Positions 1 to 11,184 of a stretch of DNA of 64,000 nt are shown here, piece after piece. How positions within the stretch are numbered: the stretch's first letter is position 1; each line of letters begins with the position of its first letter. The stretch covers positions 8,433,391-8,497,390 of the forward strand of contig NC_092657.1 in assembly GCF_032118995.1 (NCBI RefSeq). Reading direction: 5' to 3'. The notes under the pieces are model-generated. The model was not told the DNA's origin. It worked only from the letters and a program-made list of their open reading frames with translations, and made no database searches. A program made the translations under genes and the position numbers. The stretch is from Asterias amurensis. Taxonomy: Eukaryota; Echinodermata; Asteroidea; Forcipulatida; Asteriidae.

Positions 1-304
1 TAAAAATCAGTACAAAGTGGCGATGGCTATACAATACCTAAAATACACTTACTCAGCTTGAATGTCCTCAAAAAACGACAGATTTTCTTCGTGTTGTTCT
101 TGTCACAGCATAGCGAACTCACGCGACAATGGAGGCTGCCATCTTAGTTGCGAATTGACCCGATTGAAGAAAGGTCAACTGGCTCAACATTTGGTCGCTG
201 ATTAGTCCGTTGAGCAGAGGCCTTGCTCAACATCGCTCAAAAATTGGTCTGTTGAGGAAAGGCTGTGCTCAACGTGGCTCAATGATTGGCTCATTGGTTA
301 TAGA

Positions 305-352
305 ATAAGTACTTGCATGGGAGAGCGCCTGGGAATACTGGGTGCCGTAGAC
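305..352 (+). pseudogene. 5S rRNA 3' fragment
   Basis: Only the 3' third of a 5S gene is present (TACTTGCATGGGAG through TGCCGTAGACT). It marks the left edge of the array, with unrelated sequence upstream. Confidence 0.8.
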
Positions 353-428
353 TTTCCTTCTTTTTTTCTTCAGAGAAACAACTTTTTGTAAATCTGGACT
401 TGACACTTAAGCCACAAGTGTAGTTAGT

Positions 429-545
429 GTCTACAGCCATACTACGCTGAAACACCGGTTCTCGTCTGATCATTGAAGATAAGCAGCGTCAGGGCGAGTC
501 AGTACTTGGATGGGAGACCTCCTGGGAATACTGGGTGCCGTAGAC
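429..545 (+). rRNA. 5S rRNA gene copy
   Basis: This is a full-length 5S copy from GTCTACAGCCATACTACG to GGTGCCGTAGAC. The 5' and 3' ends pair as helix I (GTCTAC with GTAGAC). The internal control region is recognisable, with an A-box-like AAGCAGCGTCAGG and a C-box-like TTGGATGGGAGACC. Several differences from the other copies (for example GAAGATAAGC and AGGGCGAG) suggest it may be a pseudogene. Confidence 0.75.
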
Positions 546-616
546 TTTTTTTCACAGAAACAACTTTTTGTAAATCTAGACTTGACACTTAAGCCACTGC
601 ATTGAGTTTAGTTAGT

Positions 617-735
617 GTCTACAACCATACTACGATGAAAACACCGATTCTCGTCTGATTACGGAAGTTAAGCAGCGTCAGGCCTAGTCAGTGCTTGGAT
701 GGGAGACCTCTTGGGAATACTGGGTGCCGTAGACT
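617..735 (+). rRNA. 5S rRNA gene copy
   Basis: A full-length 119 bp copy with intact A-box-like (GAAGTTAAGCAGCG) and C-box-like (TTGGATGGGAGACC) internal promoter words and complementary ends. A T-rich stretch follows within about 10 bp. Small deviations, such as a T for C near the end of the first loop, leave functionality open. Confidence 0.8.
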
Positions 736-812
736 TTCCCTTTTTTCCTCAAGGATACAACTTTTGTAATTTTAGACTTGACAGTTAAACCACTGCATTA
801 AGTCTAGTTAGT

Positions 813-931
813 GTCTACAGCCATACTACGTTGAAAACACCGGTTCTCGTTTGATCACCGAAATTAAGCAGCGTCAGGCCCAGTCAGTACTTGGATGGGA
901 GACCTCCTGGGAATCCTGGGTGCCGTAGACT
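813..931 (+). rRNA. 5S rRNA gene copy
   Basis: A full-length copy with conserved internal control elements and paired ends. It differs from its neighbours by a handful of substitutions, including CTCGTTTGATC and GGAATCCTGGG. Confidence 0.8.
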
Positions 932-1073
932 TTCCTTCTTTTTTTCTTCAGAGAAACAACTTTTTGTAAATCTAGACTTGACACTTAAGCCACTGCATTA
1001 AGTCTAGTTAGTGTCTACAACTTTTTGTCAGTCTAGACTTGACACCTAAGCCACTGCATTAAGTCTAGTTGGT

Positions 1074-1090
1074 GTCTACAGGCATACTTC
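1074..1090 (+). pseudogene. 5S rRNA 5' stub
   Basis: Only about 15 bases of the 5' end (GTCTACAGGCATACT) survive before the spacer resumes. This records an internal deletion or unequal crossover in the array. Confidence 0.6.
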
Positions 1091-1164
1091 TTTTTTTCTT
1101 CAGAGAAACAACTTTTTGTAAATCTAGACTTGACACTTAAGCCACTGCATTGAGTCTACCGAGT

Positions 1165-1282
1165 GTCTACAACCATACTATGATAAAAACACCAATTGTC
1201 GTCTGATCACCGAAGTTAAGCAGCGTCAGGCCTAGTCACTGCTTGGATGGGAGACCTACTGGGAATACTGGGGCCGTAGACT
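1165..1282 (+). rRNA. 5S rRNA gene copy, divergent
   Basis: A near full-length copy with more changes in the first half (ATGATAAAAACACCAATTG) and a lost base in the closing GGTGCCGTAG. Box A and box C words remain. It is likely a pseudogene. Confidence 0.65.
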
Positions 1283-1360
1283 TACCCTTTTTTTCCTCAA
1301 GGATACAACTTTTGTAATTTTAGACTTGACAGTTAAACCCCTGCATTAAGTCTAGTTGGT

Positions 1361-1452
1361 GTCTGCAGTCATACTACGCCGAAAACACCGGTTCTCGTCT
1401 GATCACCAAAGTTAAGCAGCGACAGGCCGAGTCACTACTGGGTGCCGTAGAC
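1361..1452 (+). pseudogene. 5S rRNA copy with internal deletion
   Basis: The copy begins normally, but about 26 bases covering the C-box region (normally TTGGATGGGAGACC onward) are missing. The sequence jumps from GTCACTA to CTGGGTGCCGTAG. Without the C box it should not be transcribed normally. Confidence 0.75.
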
Positions 1453-1721
1453 TTTCCTTCTCTTTTTTTTCAGAGAAACAACTTTTTGTCAATCTAGACT
1501 TGACACTTAATACATCCGTGTTGTATTTATCCAGTATGGGCAGTTGTGTTACCTGTGTGACGATAGCTCCATGTAGCCCATGTTTGGACTAACGTCTTAC
1601 TACTAGGGCTATAAGCTCCAGTGTGACATGATCTTGGTGTGACGTGTGACCATGGCTAAATCCAAACACAGGGACGTCCTTAATCCGTCGCAAACACGCA
1701 CAGCTAGGTTTGGGGGGTCGT

Positions 1722-1850
1722 GTCCGAATTAGCGGCTACAGCTAGGGCTATGGCTAGATTTACGTGTCATCATGCGTTGAGGTATTGGACGCCCTTAGCA
1801 ACACACTTAGCAACAGCCGTAGCCGTAGCCATATCCGCCAGTTCGGATTG
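1722..1850. mobile_element. Short foldback (MITE-like) element
   Basis: Imperfect inverted repeats of about 40 bp flank a small loop. The left arm runs from TCCGAATTAGCGGCTAC through GGCTATGGCTAGATT. The right arm, read in reverse complement, is TCCGAACTGGCGGATATGGC and onward. There is no coding capacity. No target duplication could be fixed, so the limits are approximate. Confidence 0.5.
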
Positions 1851-4090
1851 GGCCTGAGGTACACGAACAAATGAGAAGTGCCTGACTAAGCCACACTCAG
1901 CCCTCCCCGCTGATAGCAATGATGTTACTATTAATTAAGTCAGGGAGTTATGCAATTACCCAAATGGGAGCGCCCTCTATCTATTTACCTATCTATCCAT
2001 TTATCTGCCCACCTCCTAGGAGACTGAGCCATTTCAATAAACCTTAAAGATTGTCCTTATTAATCTTTAATTTTTGTTTGCTTACACGTATCCTAACCGT
2101 ACCAATAAAACATTCTTCAGACTCATATGCCGCAGATGATGCTCGATCAAATAAAATATACAACATCAAGAAACAAAACGTTATTATTTTGAAGATTTTT
2201 ACCAAGTAAGAAAACCATGGAGGTAAACAAATCAGTTGCAACGACGTTTCAAAACAACAATCGAGCAAAGAAACAAACAAGGGGTGAAACAAACAAAAAA
2301 CAACCAAACAAACCAACAAACACCAAAACAAACATATCAAGATTACAAAAATAAATACGTTTGTTAATTTAAAGAACCAGATTGTCGGGTCGCGATAAAA
2401 TCTGACATGATTGTGTTTTCACGAAAAACTTGTTTAAATAATCTTTGGCGTTTTGTTTTCTGTCTGTGTTCAAAGTAAACATAATATTACCACACAACAA
2501 AAACTGTTACTTATGTTAAGTATTTTTAATTGAAACATTAATTGTTTAAAACATCAGAAAAAAAATAGGCGCAGCTATAATCAAACGACACACAAACAAA
2601 CACGAAGATGTCTCAGACAGAAAATTAACCGGCACAGGGTCAACTTTTCATCATAGTTTCATCCATGAGGAAGGAATTCACAAACGATGCCTCGTAACAT
2701 CTTAAAGACCTTTTCCATGCACCTGTTTTCTGTAAGACAGTAATTGTCGTTGATATTGGTGATGATTTCTTCCACTATTTCGTAACACACACAAAAAAAA
2801 GGGGGGATTATTGGAAAATCAGTTGGTCTGAAAAACACAGAGCGTAGTTTGTATCTAAGCAGTTTGTTCATGAAACGTTATTATGGAAATTGTATCCAAT
2901 TAACTTCCTTATGTTATCCCCATTTGATTATACGTACTAATTTTTCAACAATGATATATATCGCGCCAGTTACAAATATTTCGCGTACTGCTTATGCAAG
3001 GGATTCAATTTCAATTTGAAGCATTATTTCAGAGTTTGTCGCAAGGAAAAATATTTTTTTCAGTATTTATTTGTGTTGCCATTTTGGAATTTTCTGCCGA
3101 TTTGCTTGGTGCAGTGATCATAGGATTGAAAGGAAAGGGGAATTGATTTTTATTTTTCAACTTAATTTATTAAACAGGTTCACGTACATTTATTTGCATC
3201 TTTGAATATTTTGCTATTTTTTCAAATTTACAGAGAAAATCGTCATTATAGTCTGAAAATTGCTCTCGAATCCAGGTTTTAAACCGACAAATTTTTGTTT
3301 TACTAATTATAAGGTTGTACGCTTAAGTTGAACGAAATTGTCAAATTAAAAAAAAAAAAGTAAAATATATTATCTTACACAACTTTCTTCTCTATACACA
3401 ATATCTGCTTACCTCTGGTGAAATTCGTATTGTTTCTGGGGCCGTTTTTTTTCTTTCCATTATTGTGATTTAAATTTAAAAAAAAAAAACAGTAACCAGG
3501 CCGCTCTTATCCGTACGCAATAAGATCAAACAAGCATGACCTTGTTGATGGTGATACCACAGAGCAACAAAGTGTGCAAGGGAAATTAAAAGTAAAGTCT
3601 GGGGACAAAAAGAAAGAAAGTATTTTCCAATAAACAAAGTATTTTAAATGATGTTATTGACAGACTGAATCTTATGGTAATTTTTTTTTTTTATATCGTT
3701 TTCATCCTTACAGTTAATTAGATTCTCGTCATCTATACGATTGTTTCCTAATTCTTTGGAAAACTTGTATGACGTGCAATTTATTTAATTTGTGGAATAC
3801 AATACTAATCGTTTGGACAGAGGCCTTCGTTTGGACAGAGGCCTTGCTCAACTATATACGCACCTTCTGGCCCAGATGCTGAAGTCAAGAAAATCAAATC
3901 ATTCAATTAATAAGCTCTCCAAAAAGGCCGAAGAAAAATGTTATAGAATGTACTCTTTTTAACTCTGTAGGGAATGATTATATAGAAGTAGTTTTTCACA
4001 TTGCAAAACAGTCGTTTGGAAAACTTCTTCAACAACGAAACACTTAAAAGTTACTCCGTCCGGTATTATTTTTACTATAGCCAATGCAGT
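1851..4090. other. AT-rich noncoding stretch
   Basis: No convincing gene was seen. The only longer open frames reflect AAAC-rich low complexity (about 2,220-2,340). Several A/T homopolymers are present. Confidence 0.6.
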
Positions 4091-4107
4091 TAAGCTAAAT
4101 TATTTTT

Positions 4108-4446
4108 AGCTGTTCCGACCGTCCGTCGGAACAGGTTTTGTTTTCGTCGAGATTTTTATTATTTTTATTATTAGCTGTTCCGACCGTCCGTTGGAACAGG
4201 TATTGTTTTCGTCTAGATTTTTATTGTTTTTATTATTATAAGCTGTTCTGACCGTCCGTCGGAACAGGTATTGTTTTCGTCGAGATTTTTATTATTTTTA
4301 GCTGTTCCGATCCAGTCGGAACAGCTATTGTTTTCGTCGAGATTTTTATTATTTTTATTGATAGCTGTTCCGACCGTCCGTCGGAACAGGTATTGTTTTC
4401 GTCGAGATTTTTATTAGCTGTTCCGATCCAGTCGGAACAGCTATTG
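4108..4446. repeat. Six-copy hairpin minisatellite
   Basis: Six units of about 53-69 bp begin near 4,108, 4,172, 4,240, 4,299, 4,363 and 4,415. Each starts with a palindromic core, either AGCTGTTCCGACCGTCCGTC followed by GGAACAG, or AGCTGTTCCGATCCAGTCGG followed by AACAGCT. Each continues with TATTGTTTTCGTCGAGATTT and a variable ATT-rich tail. The two core variants are interspersed. The arms (CTGTTCCGA with TCGGAACAG) can form strong hairpins. Confidence 0.85.
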
Positions 4447-5112
4447 AAAATGTTTTCCCTGTTTATTATAAGCAGCTCTATAAAACTGAGCCACTCAACC
4501 ACCAGAGAAACGTCACCTTAATAAAATCTCTGCTTTTGTATTCCTGTCAAAAAGTTTTTGTTTGTCACGGTCTAATTACCGAACGTAACGCAAAATACTG
4601 CTTTACAAAAAGTGCAGAAATTGAGCAGAACATCTGGATTCACAACTTGAACATGAGGCATGGTTAAGCTGCTTTTGTGTTTAAAAAGCTATTATGTAGT
4701 TTGGTCCTGGGCCAATGGCTTTTAAAGGAAAGAATCGCAGCGCTTACGTAATTAGGGAACTGTGCTTACGCTAAGCGTATTTTACAGCTTAGCAGAGAAT
4801 TTGTTCTTCACGTCACAATTCGCATCAAAAAATTTGCTACAGTTGACTAATTGTGCTCAACTCCTGCGAAACTTTCACTGCGAAAACAGTGACTTAAAAA
4901 TTTGATTTGCATTCGCAGGAAAAACTGTGCTTTACTTTAGACAAAAGTAGGCAGGGGCGACTAGTGTGCTTAGTGTTAAAGTCGCGACTACAAATTATTA
5001 TTTGAGTCGCGACTACTGTTTTTCTCTACTCCAGTTATAATCGTGTCCACACATCAACTACAAAATTTGTCTTGACTACCTGTTTGGTGAACCAGTTGTG
5101 TTGCTTAAATTA

Positions 5113-5343
5113 ATATTGCCCTTGCGGCATAGCGGCACAAATCTTGAGAATCTGTACTTAATCATGACAAGTGTCGTAGTTAGGTTTGAAGTGCGACTAG
5201 TCGAGTAGTAAAATTCACTAGTCACACCCATTCGCAACATAACTAATATTGCCTTTGCGGCACATAGCGGCACAAATGTTGAGAATCTGGATTTTACCTC
5301 GACAAGTGTTGTAGTTAGGTTTGAGGTGCGACTAGTCGAGTCA
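5113..5343. repeat. Two direct copies of a ~95 bp repeat
   Basis: Two copies lie about 136 bp apart (about 5,113-5,208 and 5,249-5,343). They share TTGCGGCA..AGCGGCACAAAT, TTGAGAATCTG, GACAAGTGT.GTAGTTAGGT and GTGCGACTAGTCGAGT. The surrounding 4,730-5,460 also carries diverged GCTTACG..AAGCG words typical of dispersed repeats. No gene was seen. Confidence 0.7.
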
Positions 5344-5674
5344 TGATGGGAACTTGCTTAATGAAAAAGATTCAGTGCTCTGCAGAAGAATTGAATTCTG
5401 CGCTTACGTCAAGCGAAATAGACTGCTTATTTCACAGCTTAGCAGGGATATTTTTGCTTGTGCGCAGGGAAACTTATCATATGTAATCTTTGCTTTGAAC
5501 TAATTGCACAGATAATTCAGCGCCTGCACAGTAAGCGGAGAATGGTGGTTGTATAATAAATGGGCAGAGTTTGGTTGAAGCAGACAGAGCCATAAAACTG
5601 GTTGGTTCTATAGGGGAAATTATAGCTTGACATTTTATGACAGTTTTGGGCTCTGCGAGGTACACATATAAACA

Positions 5675-5765
5675 CAGAGTGGATATGTGTTTGTACTTGT
5701 TTTATGCCTCTGAAGAAGGTCCGGATTGGATCGAAAGCTAAGGCCATCTACCCTATTAATTATAT
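5675..5765 (+). mobile_element. Dispersed repeat with hammerhead-like core, copy 1
   Basis: The ~90 bp from GATATGTGTTTGTACTTG to TCTACCCTATTAATTA recurs at 20,669-20,760. It contains CTGAAGA, a 5 bp stem (GGTCC with GGATC) and then GAAA, which resembles the conserved strands of a hammerhead ribozyme. Such motifs are known at the ends of Penelope-like retroelements; that assignment is inference. One additional A between CTGAAGA and the stem departs from the consensus. Confidence 0.4.
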
Positions 5766-6026
5766 AAATACAGAGTCAGATACAGACATTACCGTGCAGA
5801 AATCGTGCAATTGAAATGTCTCATTAGAGCGCCCCCTATCGGCAGGAGTTGGAAAATAAAGGAGTATCCTACAAATTAATTATGTGTTTTTAAACACGTA
5901 AAATAATATCAAATGGAAGCTTAAGGATGTTTAGCTTAATTCCTATCATAAAACATATTAAAATTCTTTATTAATTAACCACCAGTGACCCTCATCTGCA
6001 TATTAATTAGGAAATCTTTGCAGCAT

Positions 6027-6745
6027 CATATCTTAAGAACTTCACGGCCGACATTTCAACTGTTTGTTCTTAAAGACTGCTTGGGGGTTGGAGATTAATT
6101 TGAAAAAACTGTGACCTCAAGTTGACCTCTACTTCTGCGTCAACTGGAAGTGTCACCATATCTCAAGAACTATACAGCAGATTTTCAAAATATTTTCAGT
6201 TATAAACTCCTTAGGCATAAAATATTAACTTTAAAAAACCGTGACCTCAAGTTGACCCCTACTTCCAGGTCAACCGGAAGTGGGACCATATCTCAAGAAC
6301 TATACAACAGATTATCAATTTTTGTTCAGTTATAGACTCCTTAAGCATTCACGATTAGTTTGAAACAACTTTGACCCCATGTTGACCTTTACTTCCGGGT
6401 CAACCGGAGGTGAGCCCATATCTAAAAAAGTAAAAAGCTAATGTTCAAACTTCAGTTATAGACTCTAAGGCAATAGATATTAGCTTTGGAAAACTGTGAA
6501 CCCAAGTTGACCTCTACTTCTGGGTCAACCGGAAGTGGGACTATAAATCAAAATCTACACAACCGATTTTATAGTCTCCTTGGCATTGCAGATTAATCTT
6601 TGGTAGCTGTTGGCCCAAGTTAACCTTTACTTTATACGTGTCAACCGGGAAGTAAGACTTTATCACAAGAGCTACACAACTTTTTTGAAACCTTTTTTCA
6701 GTTATATATTCCTTGGGCAATGAAGCACATAATCCAAGCAAAACA
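6027..6745. repeat. ~120 bp satellite, about six units
   Basis: Diverged tandem units have starts near 6,111, 6,241, 6,371, 6,495 and 6,610, plus a leading partial unit. Each holds GTGACCTCAAGTTGACC, then TACTTC.GGGTCAACCGGAAG (a partial palindrome CTTCCGG/CCGGAAG), then CATATCTCAAGAACTATACA, then CAGTTATA.ACTCCTTAGGCA. Short open frames here are artefacts of the repeat. Confidence 0.8.
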
Positions 6746-7049
6746 ACACGGAACAGCTTCCTGTTTGTTCACAAACACTTCATGTCTAGTTTATTATTTT
6801 TTTTTGGGGGGGGGGTAAAAAAAAAGTAATAACTATTGATAAGAATTTGTTGATAAAAAATTTGAGGTGTTCAAATTATGATTTTATGACATGCTGTTCA
6901 GGAGATATGATTATTTAAGTGTCAGATTTTTTAAGGTTCATGCAGGCTGTTGAAAAAGTTGAAAGATGAAGGCCGGCAAAATTCAATTATATTTTGGGGA
7001 TCATCAAGGGGGGTGAATGGTTCCCCATTGGCAATGTTAAAAAATTCAT

Positions 7050-7175
7050 GGCACCCAAGGTGAAAAATCCAGTTGAAACCAGTTGAACAGTCAACTGGTT
7101 TCAACTGGGTTCAACTGGAATTAACTGGTGTCCAACTAGTACCAGTTGGATTCAACTGGTTTGAAAAAAATCCAG
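7050..7175. repeat. CAACTGGTTT-type short tandem repeat
   Basis: CAACTGG/CCAGTTG words recur every 10-20 bases. The stretch is self-complementary and could fold. Confidence 0.7.
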
Positions 7176-7254
7176 TTGTCAGATAATTGATGGTGCGTGA
7201 CAAAAAGAGTAGCTGTTCATTTTAACAATTTTTAGGTGTTCGGGAACACATCTT

Positions 7255-9790
7255 TGCTTTTATTTAGTTTTTTCTTCTCCTATAAATAGGTTCGTTTTGA
7301 GTCTATTTCCAAGGCGTTTTGAACCAACTTTTTATTTCCGGTTAGTTAGTCTAATCTCCAGTCGTCATCACGCATAGGGCCCCAACCACAAAAGCTATTT
7401 TGACAATTTTTACATCAAACGAAAGGGCTTATTCTGTTTTCAAGGCGTTTTCAACAAAGATTTCCCTTCCGTTAGTTAGTCTTTTATCCACTCGTTATTA
7501 TGGATAAGTTCCTATGCCCACATTTATTTTTTCTTCTCCTATAAATAGCTTCGTTTTTAGTCTATTTCCAAAGCATTTTGAACCAACATTTCTTTTCCGG
7601 CTAGTTAGTCTAATCTCCAGTCGTCATCATGCATAGGGCTTCAACCACAAAAGCTATTTTGACAATCTATTCATCATATAAAAGGGCTTATTCTGTTTTC
7701 AAGGCGTTTTCAACAAAGATTTCCCTTCCGGTTAGTTAGACTTTTATCCACTCGTTATTATGCATAAGTTCCTATGCCCACATTTATTTTTTCTTTTATA
7801 AATAGCTTCGTTTTTAGTCTATTTCCAAGGCGTTTTGAACCAACATTTCTTTTCCGGCTAGTTAGTCTAATCTCCAGTCGTCATCATGCATAGGGCTTCA
7901 ACCACAAAAGCTATTTTGACAATCTATTCATCACATGAAAGGGCTTATTCTGTTTTCAAGGCGTTTTCAACAAAGATTTCCCTTCCGGTTAGTTTGTCTT
8001 TTATACACTCGTTATTATGCATAAGTTCCTATGCTCTCAACCACAAAAGCTATTTGGACATTCTATACATCATATGAAAGGGCCTCACGTACTTCACAAA
8101 AATGGGTGATCTTCTCTTGACCTTTTGACCTTTTAAAACCGGAAGCTTCATTTTAGTCTATTTCCAAGGCGGTTTGGACCAACATTTCTTTTCCGGTTAG
8201 TTAGTCTAATCTCCAGTCGTCATTATGCATAAGGCTCTAACCACAAAAGCTATTTTGACAATCTATACATCATATGAAAGGGTTTTAAAGGCATTTTCAA
8301 CAAAGATTTCCCTTCCGGTTAGTTAGTCTTTTATCCAGTCGTTATTATGTCGAATAAGTTCCTATGCCCTCAACCACAAAAGCTTTTTGCACATTCTATA
8401 CATCATATGAAAGGGGTATGTTGGTGACCTTCTCTTGACCTTTTGACCTTTTAAAACCTGAAGTGCCTGTAAAATGCTTTGAAAAGTCATTATTTAAAGC
8501 CTTTTAGGTTGAAACGTACACTTTTTGATGCGTTTTCCATAAAATTATTACACATCAAGAAGACTGTTGGTTTTGATTTCTTTGTAATTTGACGGGATAC
8601 TTACAATACTCGTCTCATTTATTCAAACACTGACCCAACAATAGCCGAACACCTAGTGTTTGTTTCTACAAACACTATACACTAATTCAAAGTTTATTAT
8701 TTCAAAAAATCATAACTTTTGATCTACATGAGGGATTTTTACAATCAATACATCATCGGAAAGGGCATTAAAAACTCCGTAAACGCCTCACAGACATGAT
8801 TTTGTCTTCCGGCTCAAAAGAGACGTTGAAAATTTCAAAATTCATGTTTAAAGAACAACGTAAATCCCCCATTGGTATGTGCGTAAACACTACACTTCGG
8901 CATACACACAACGTGTAGTGTATTAGCTGTGCGGGAGAGTCACGCTCCAGTGATCATTCAAAGAGCGCGAAAAAGCTTCACGAATAGTCTTCGTTCAAGC
9001 CATTAAAACATACATGACCCTTACAGTCTTTTCTACAGTCGTCAATATTTCCTAAGTTCATATTTCCTAAACTACATAAGCTATTTTGACAATCTATACA
9101 TCATATGAAAGGGCTTTACGTACTTTACAGAATTGGCTATGTTGGTGAACTTTCGTTGACCTTTTGACCTGTTCAAGCCGGAAGTGATTGAAAAATGATT
9201 TGAAAGGGCGTTGTTTTTTTGCCTTTTAGGTTGAAATATACATCCTTTGATGCTTTACCATCACAGCATACAGGTCTGGCAAATTTCTGGTTTAAAACAA
9301 ATATTACCGATGATGTCACCAAACATACACTTTTACTAGAGTAATCATGTTGTTTTGACAGTTTTTACAATTTGAATCATTTATTACAAATCTTGAGAAC
9401 AAAGCAAGGTGTAATATTTGTTATTTAATCCAGGCTTTTATTTTGTATAAACAGCTTCGTTCATAGTATGTTTTCAAGGAGTTTTCAACAAACATTTCCC
9501 TTCTGGTTAGTAAGTCTCTTCTCCAGTCGTCATTATTCACAAGTTCTTATGTCCTCAACCACAATAGCTATTTAGACGATCTATAGGCCTACATCATATG
9601 AACGGGCTTTTTCGTACGTTGTCCGTTTTCAAGGCGTTTCAACATTCAACCAACATTTCTCTTCCGGTTAGTTAGTCTCTTCTCCAGTCGTCATAACTCA
9701 TCAGCTCCTATTTCCTTAACCACTAAAGCTATTTTGACAATCTATACATCATATGAAAGGGCTTTACGTACTTCACAAATATGCGTTACC
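7255..9790. repeat. ~130 bp satellite with alternating A/B monomers
   Basis: The core CCGGTTAGTTAGTCT recurs at about 7,337, 7,465, 7,597, 7,727, 7,853, 7,986, 8,193, 8,317, 9,503 and 9,665. A-type monomers read CTAATCTCCAGTCGTCAT. B-type monomers read CTTTTATCCACTCGTTATTA. They alternate, giving a ~258 bp higher-order unit in the first 900 bp. Monomers also share TTTCCAAGGCGTTTTGAACC and GACAATCTATACATCATATG. The later part (8,400-9,480) is interrupted by unrelated or more diverged sequence. Confidence 0.85.
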
Positions 9791-11184
9791 TCTTGGAATT
9801 GTCGCTTTGTAATTTCCACTAGGCTTGTATTATTGCACTGCCGGTTGCCGAAAACCTTGTTTTTGTTATGACAAAAACTTAAGTCTAGTTATTAATATTC
9901 TTCGACCCCACAGAGGCAAATTAAAATTACAAAATAAAATATATAAATTTAGAAATTTTGAGAAACACGATTGAAATGAAGGAATGTCGTCTCGGAGGAC
10001 GGCTGAGAGAGGAGACTTTTGTAATAAATTGTCGATTTATTGTTTTTGTGTGGAAAATGTAATACTAGAAATGATGTCCTTTGTGAATTAAAACAGGAAT
10101 GTGAATGAGTTTTCTTATGGGAAATTGCAGATGCGAGCTGGTTGCCTGTAAATTGCCGTCTGTGACAATGTAGGGAAAGGGGAAAAAATATCTGTTTAAT
10201 ATGGACATTATATGCAAGTTCCACATTTATCTCGGTACATGACCCTGTAGTTTGACGATCAACATGGTCATGGTGTGCGTTGATAATATAATTCTATCTC
10301 CATGAAAAAGAAAGTTGAAAATAGTCCTAAAACGTCCATTAGAATTTGTCTTCACTGTCATTCTGCGCTGGTATAGCTAGAAAGTTAGCATTATTTGTAC
10401 TGCATGAAGCATGCAAGCCGAGACCTTTCTAACCAACTGCAGACGGCACTCTCTGCCCGAAGCCTGAGTAGGAGCAACGACCGTTCACAATAAAATCGCT
10501 ATCTTTCATAAAATAGTAGTCGATTTCTTGTTTCAAACGCGTGAGGGCGACATTCAAAAATCTGTCCTAGGAATTGTGCAAGCATTTGAAATTCACACGA
10601 CGTGCACGAAGAACGGGATTATATAGCTGTTTTTTCACTTTTATCTCCTATACCAACTGGCCGATTGATCTCGAACTTTCACAGGTTGGTTATTATACGT
10701 ATATGTTCGATTAGAAAAAGCGCTGCGAAGTTAATAACACTTCCACCTATTGTACACACTACAGCAGACTGCCTTTAAGGACAAAAACACGAAGATCGTG
10801 ACACGGCGGACAAAAGCACCAAATTTTCACCAAAGTATCAGTTTGTCCCATAGATTTCAAAACAGTCATACTCCAAAAAATCTGAGCATGAGATGACCTT
10901 TAAACTACGTCATAATGACGTCACTACGTCTTTTAATGTAATAAAGCAAACGGAAATACCATGGTTAATTTTCTACATGCCAATATTATGTTTCTTAGGC
11001 CAATGAATTTAACGAGGACGGTATTAGTTTGTAACAAGTTAATATCCTTTATGGTGACTATGTTGATGCTAAAAAAAATTGCAATGACCTTGACCTTATT
11101 ATGACGTAATGTATTCAAAATGGCAGTCATTTCCTTTAAACAGCATAACTTTAGTTGTGTAATGCCGGATGCAAGTGATTTTAG
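9791..11184. other. Noncoding stretch
   Basis: No gene recognised. The 91-codon minus frame at 9,949-10,224 shows no domain, codon bias or splice context. Confidence 0.5.

Larger units (their letters stand above)
301..1510 (+). repeat. Degenerate tandem 5S rDNA array
   Basis: Units of about 190-196 bp are each made of a ~118 bp 5S-like gene and a ~75 bp spacer. The spacer carries a T-rich tract, then CAGAGAAACAACTTTTTGT, then GACTTGACACTTAAGCCACT. Complete copies alternate with copies that lost part or all of the gene: near 1,010-1,090 two spacers lie almost back to back with only a 5' gene stub. The short T runs after each gene could serve as RNA polymerase III terminators. Copies differ from each other, so the array looks like a decaying outlier of a main 5S locus, not a freshly homogenised one. 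Confidence 0.9.

Noticed and set aside
2044-2340. 98-codon minus-strand open frame rich in Leu, Cys and Phe
   Set aside because: Produced by AAAC-rich low-complexity DNA; no domain or splice context.
9949-10224. 91-codon minus-strand frame
   Set aside because: No recognisable motif or neighbours; consistent with chance.
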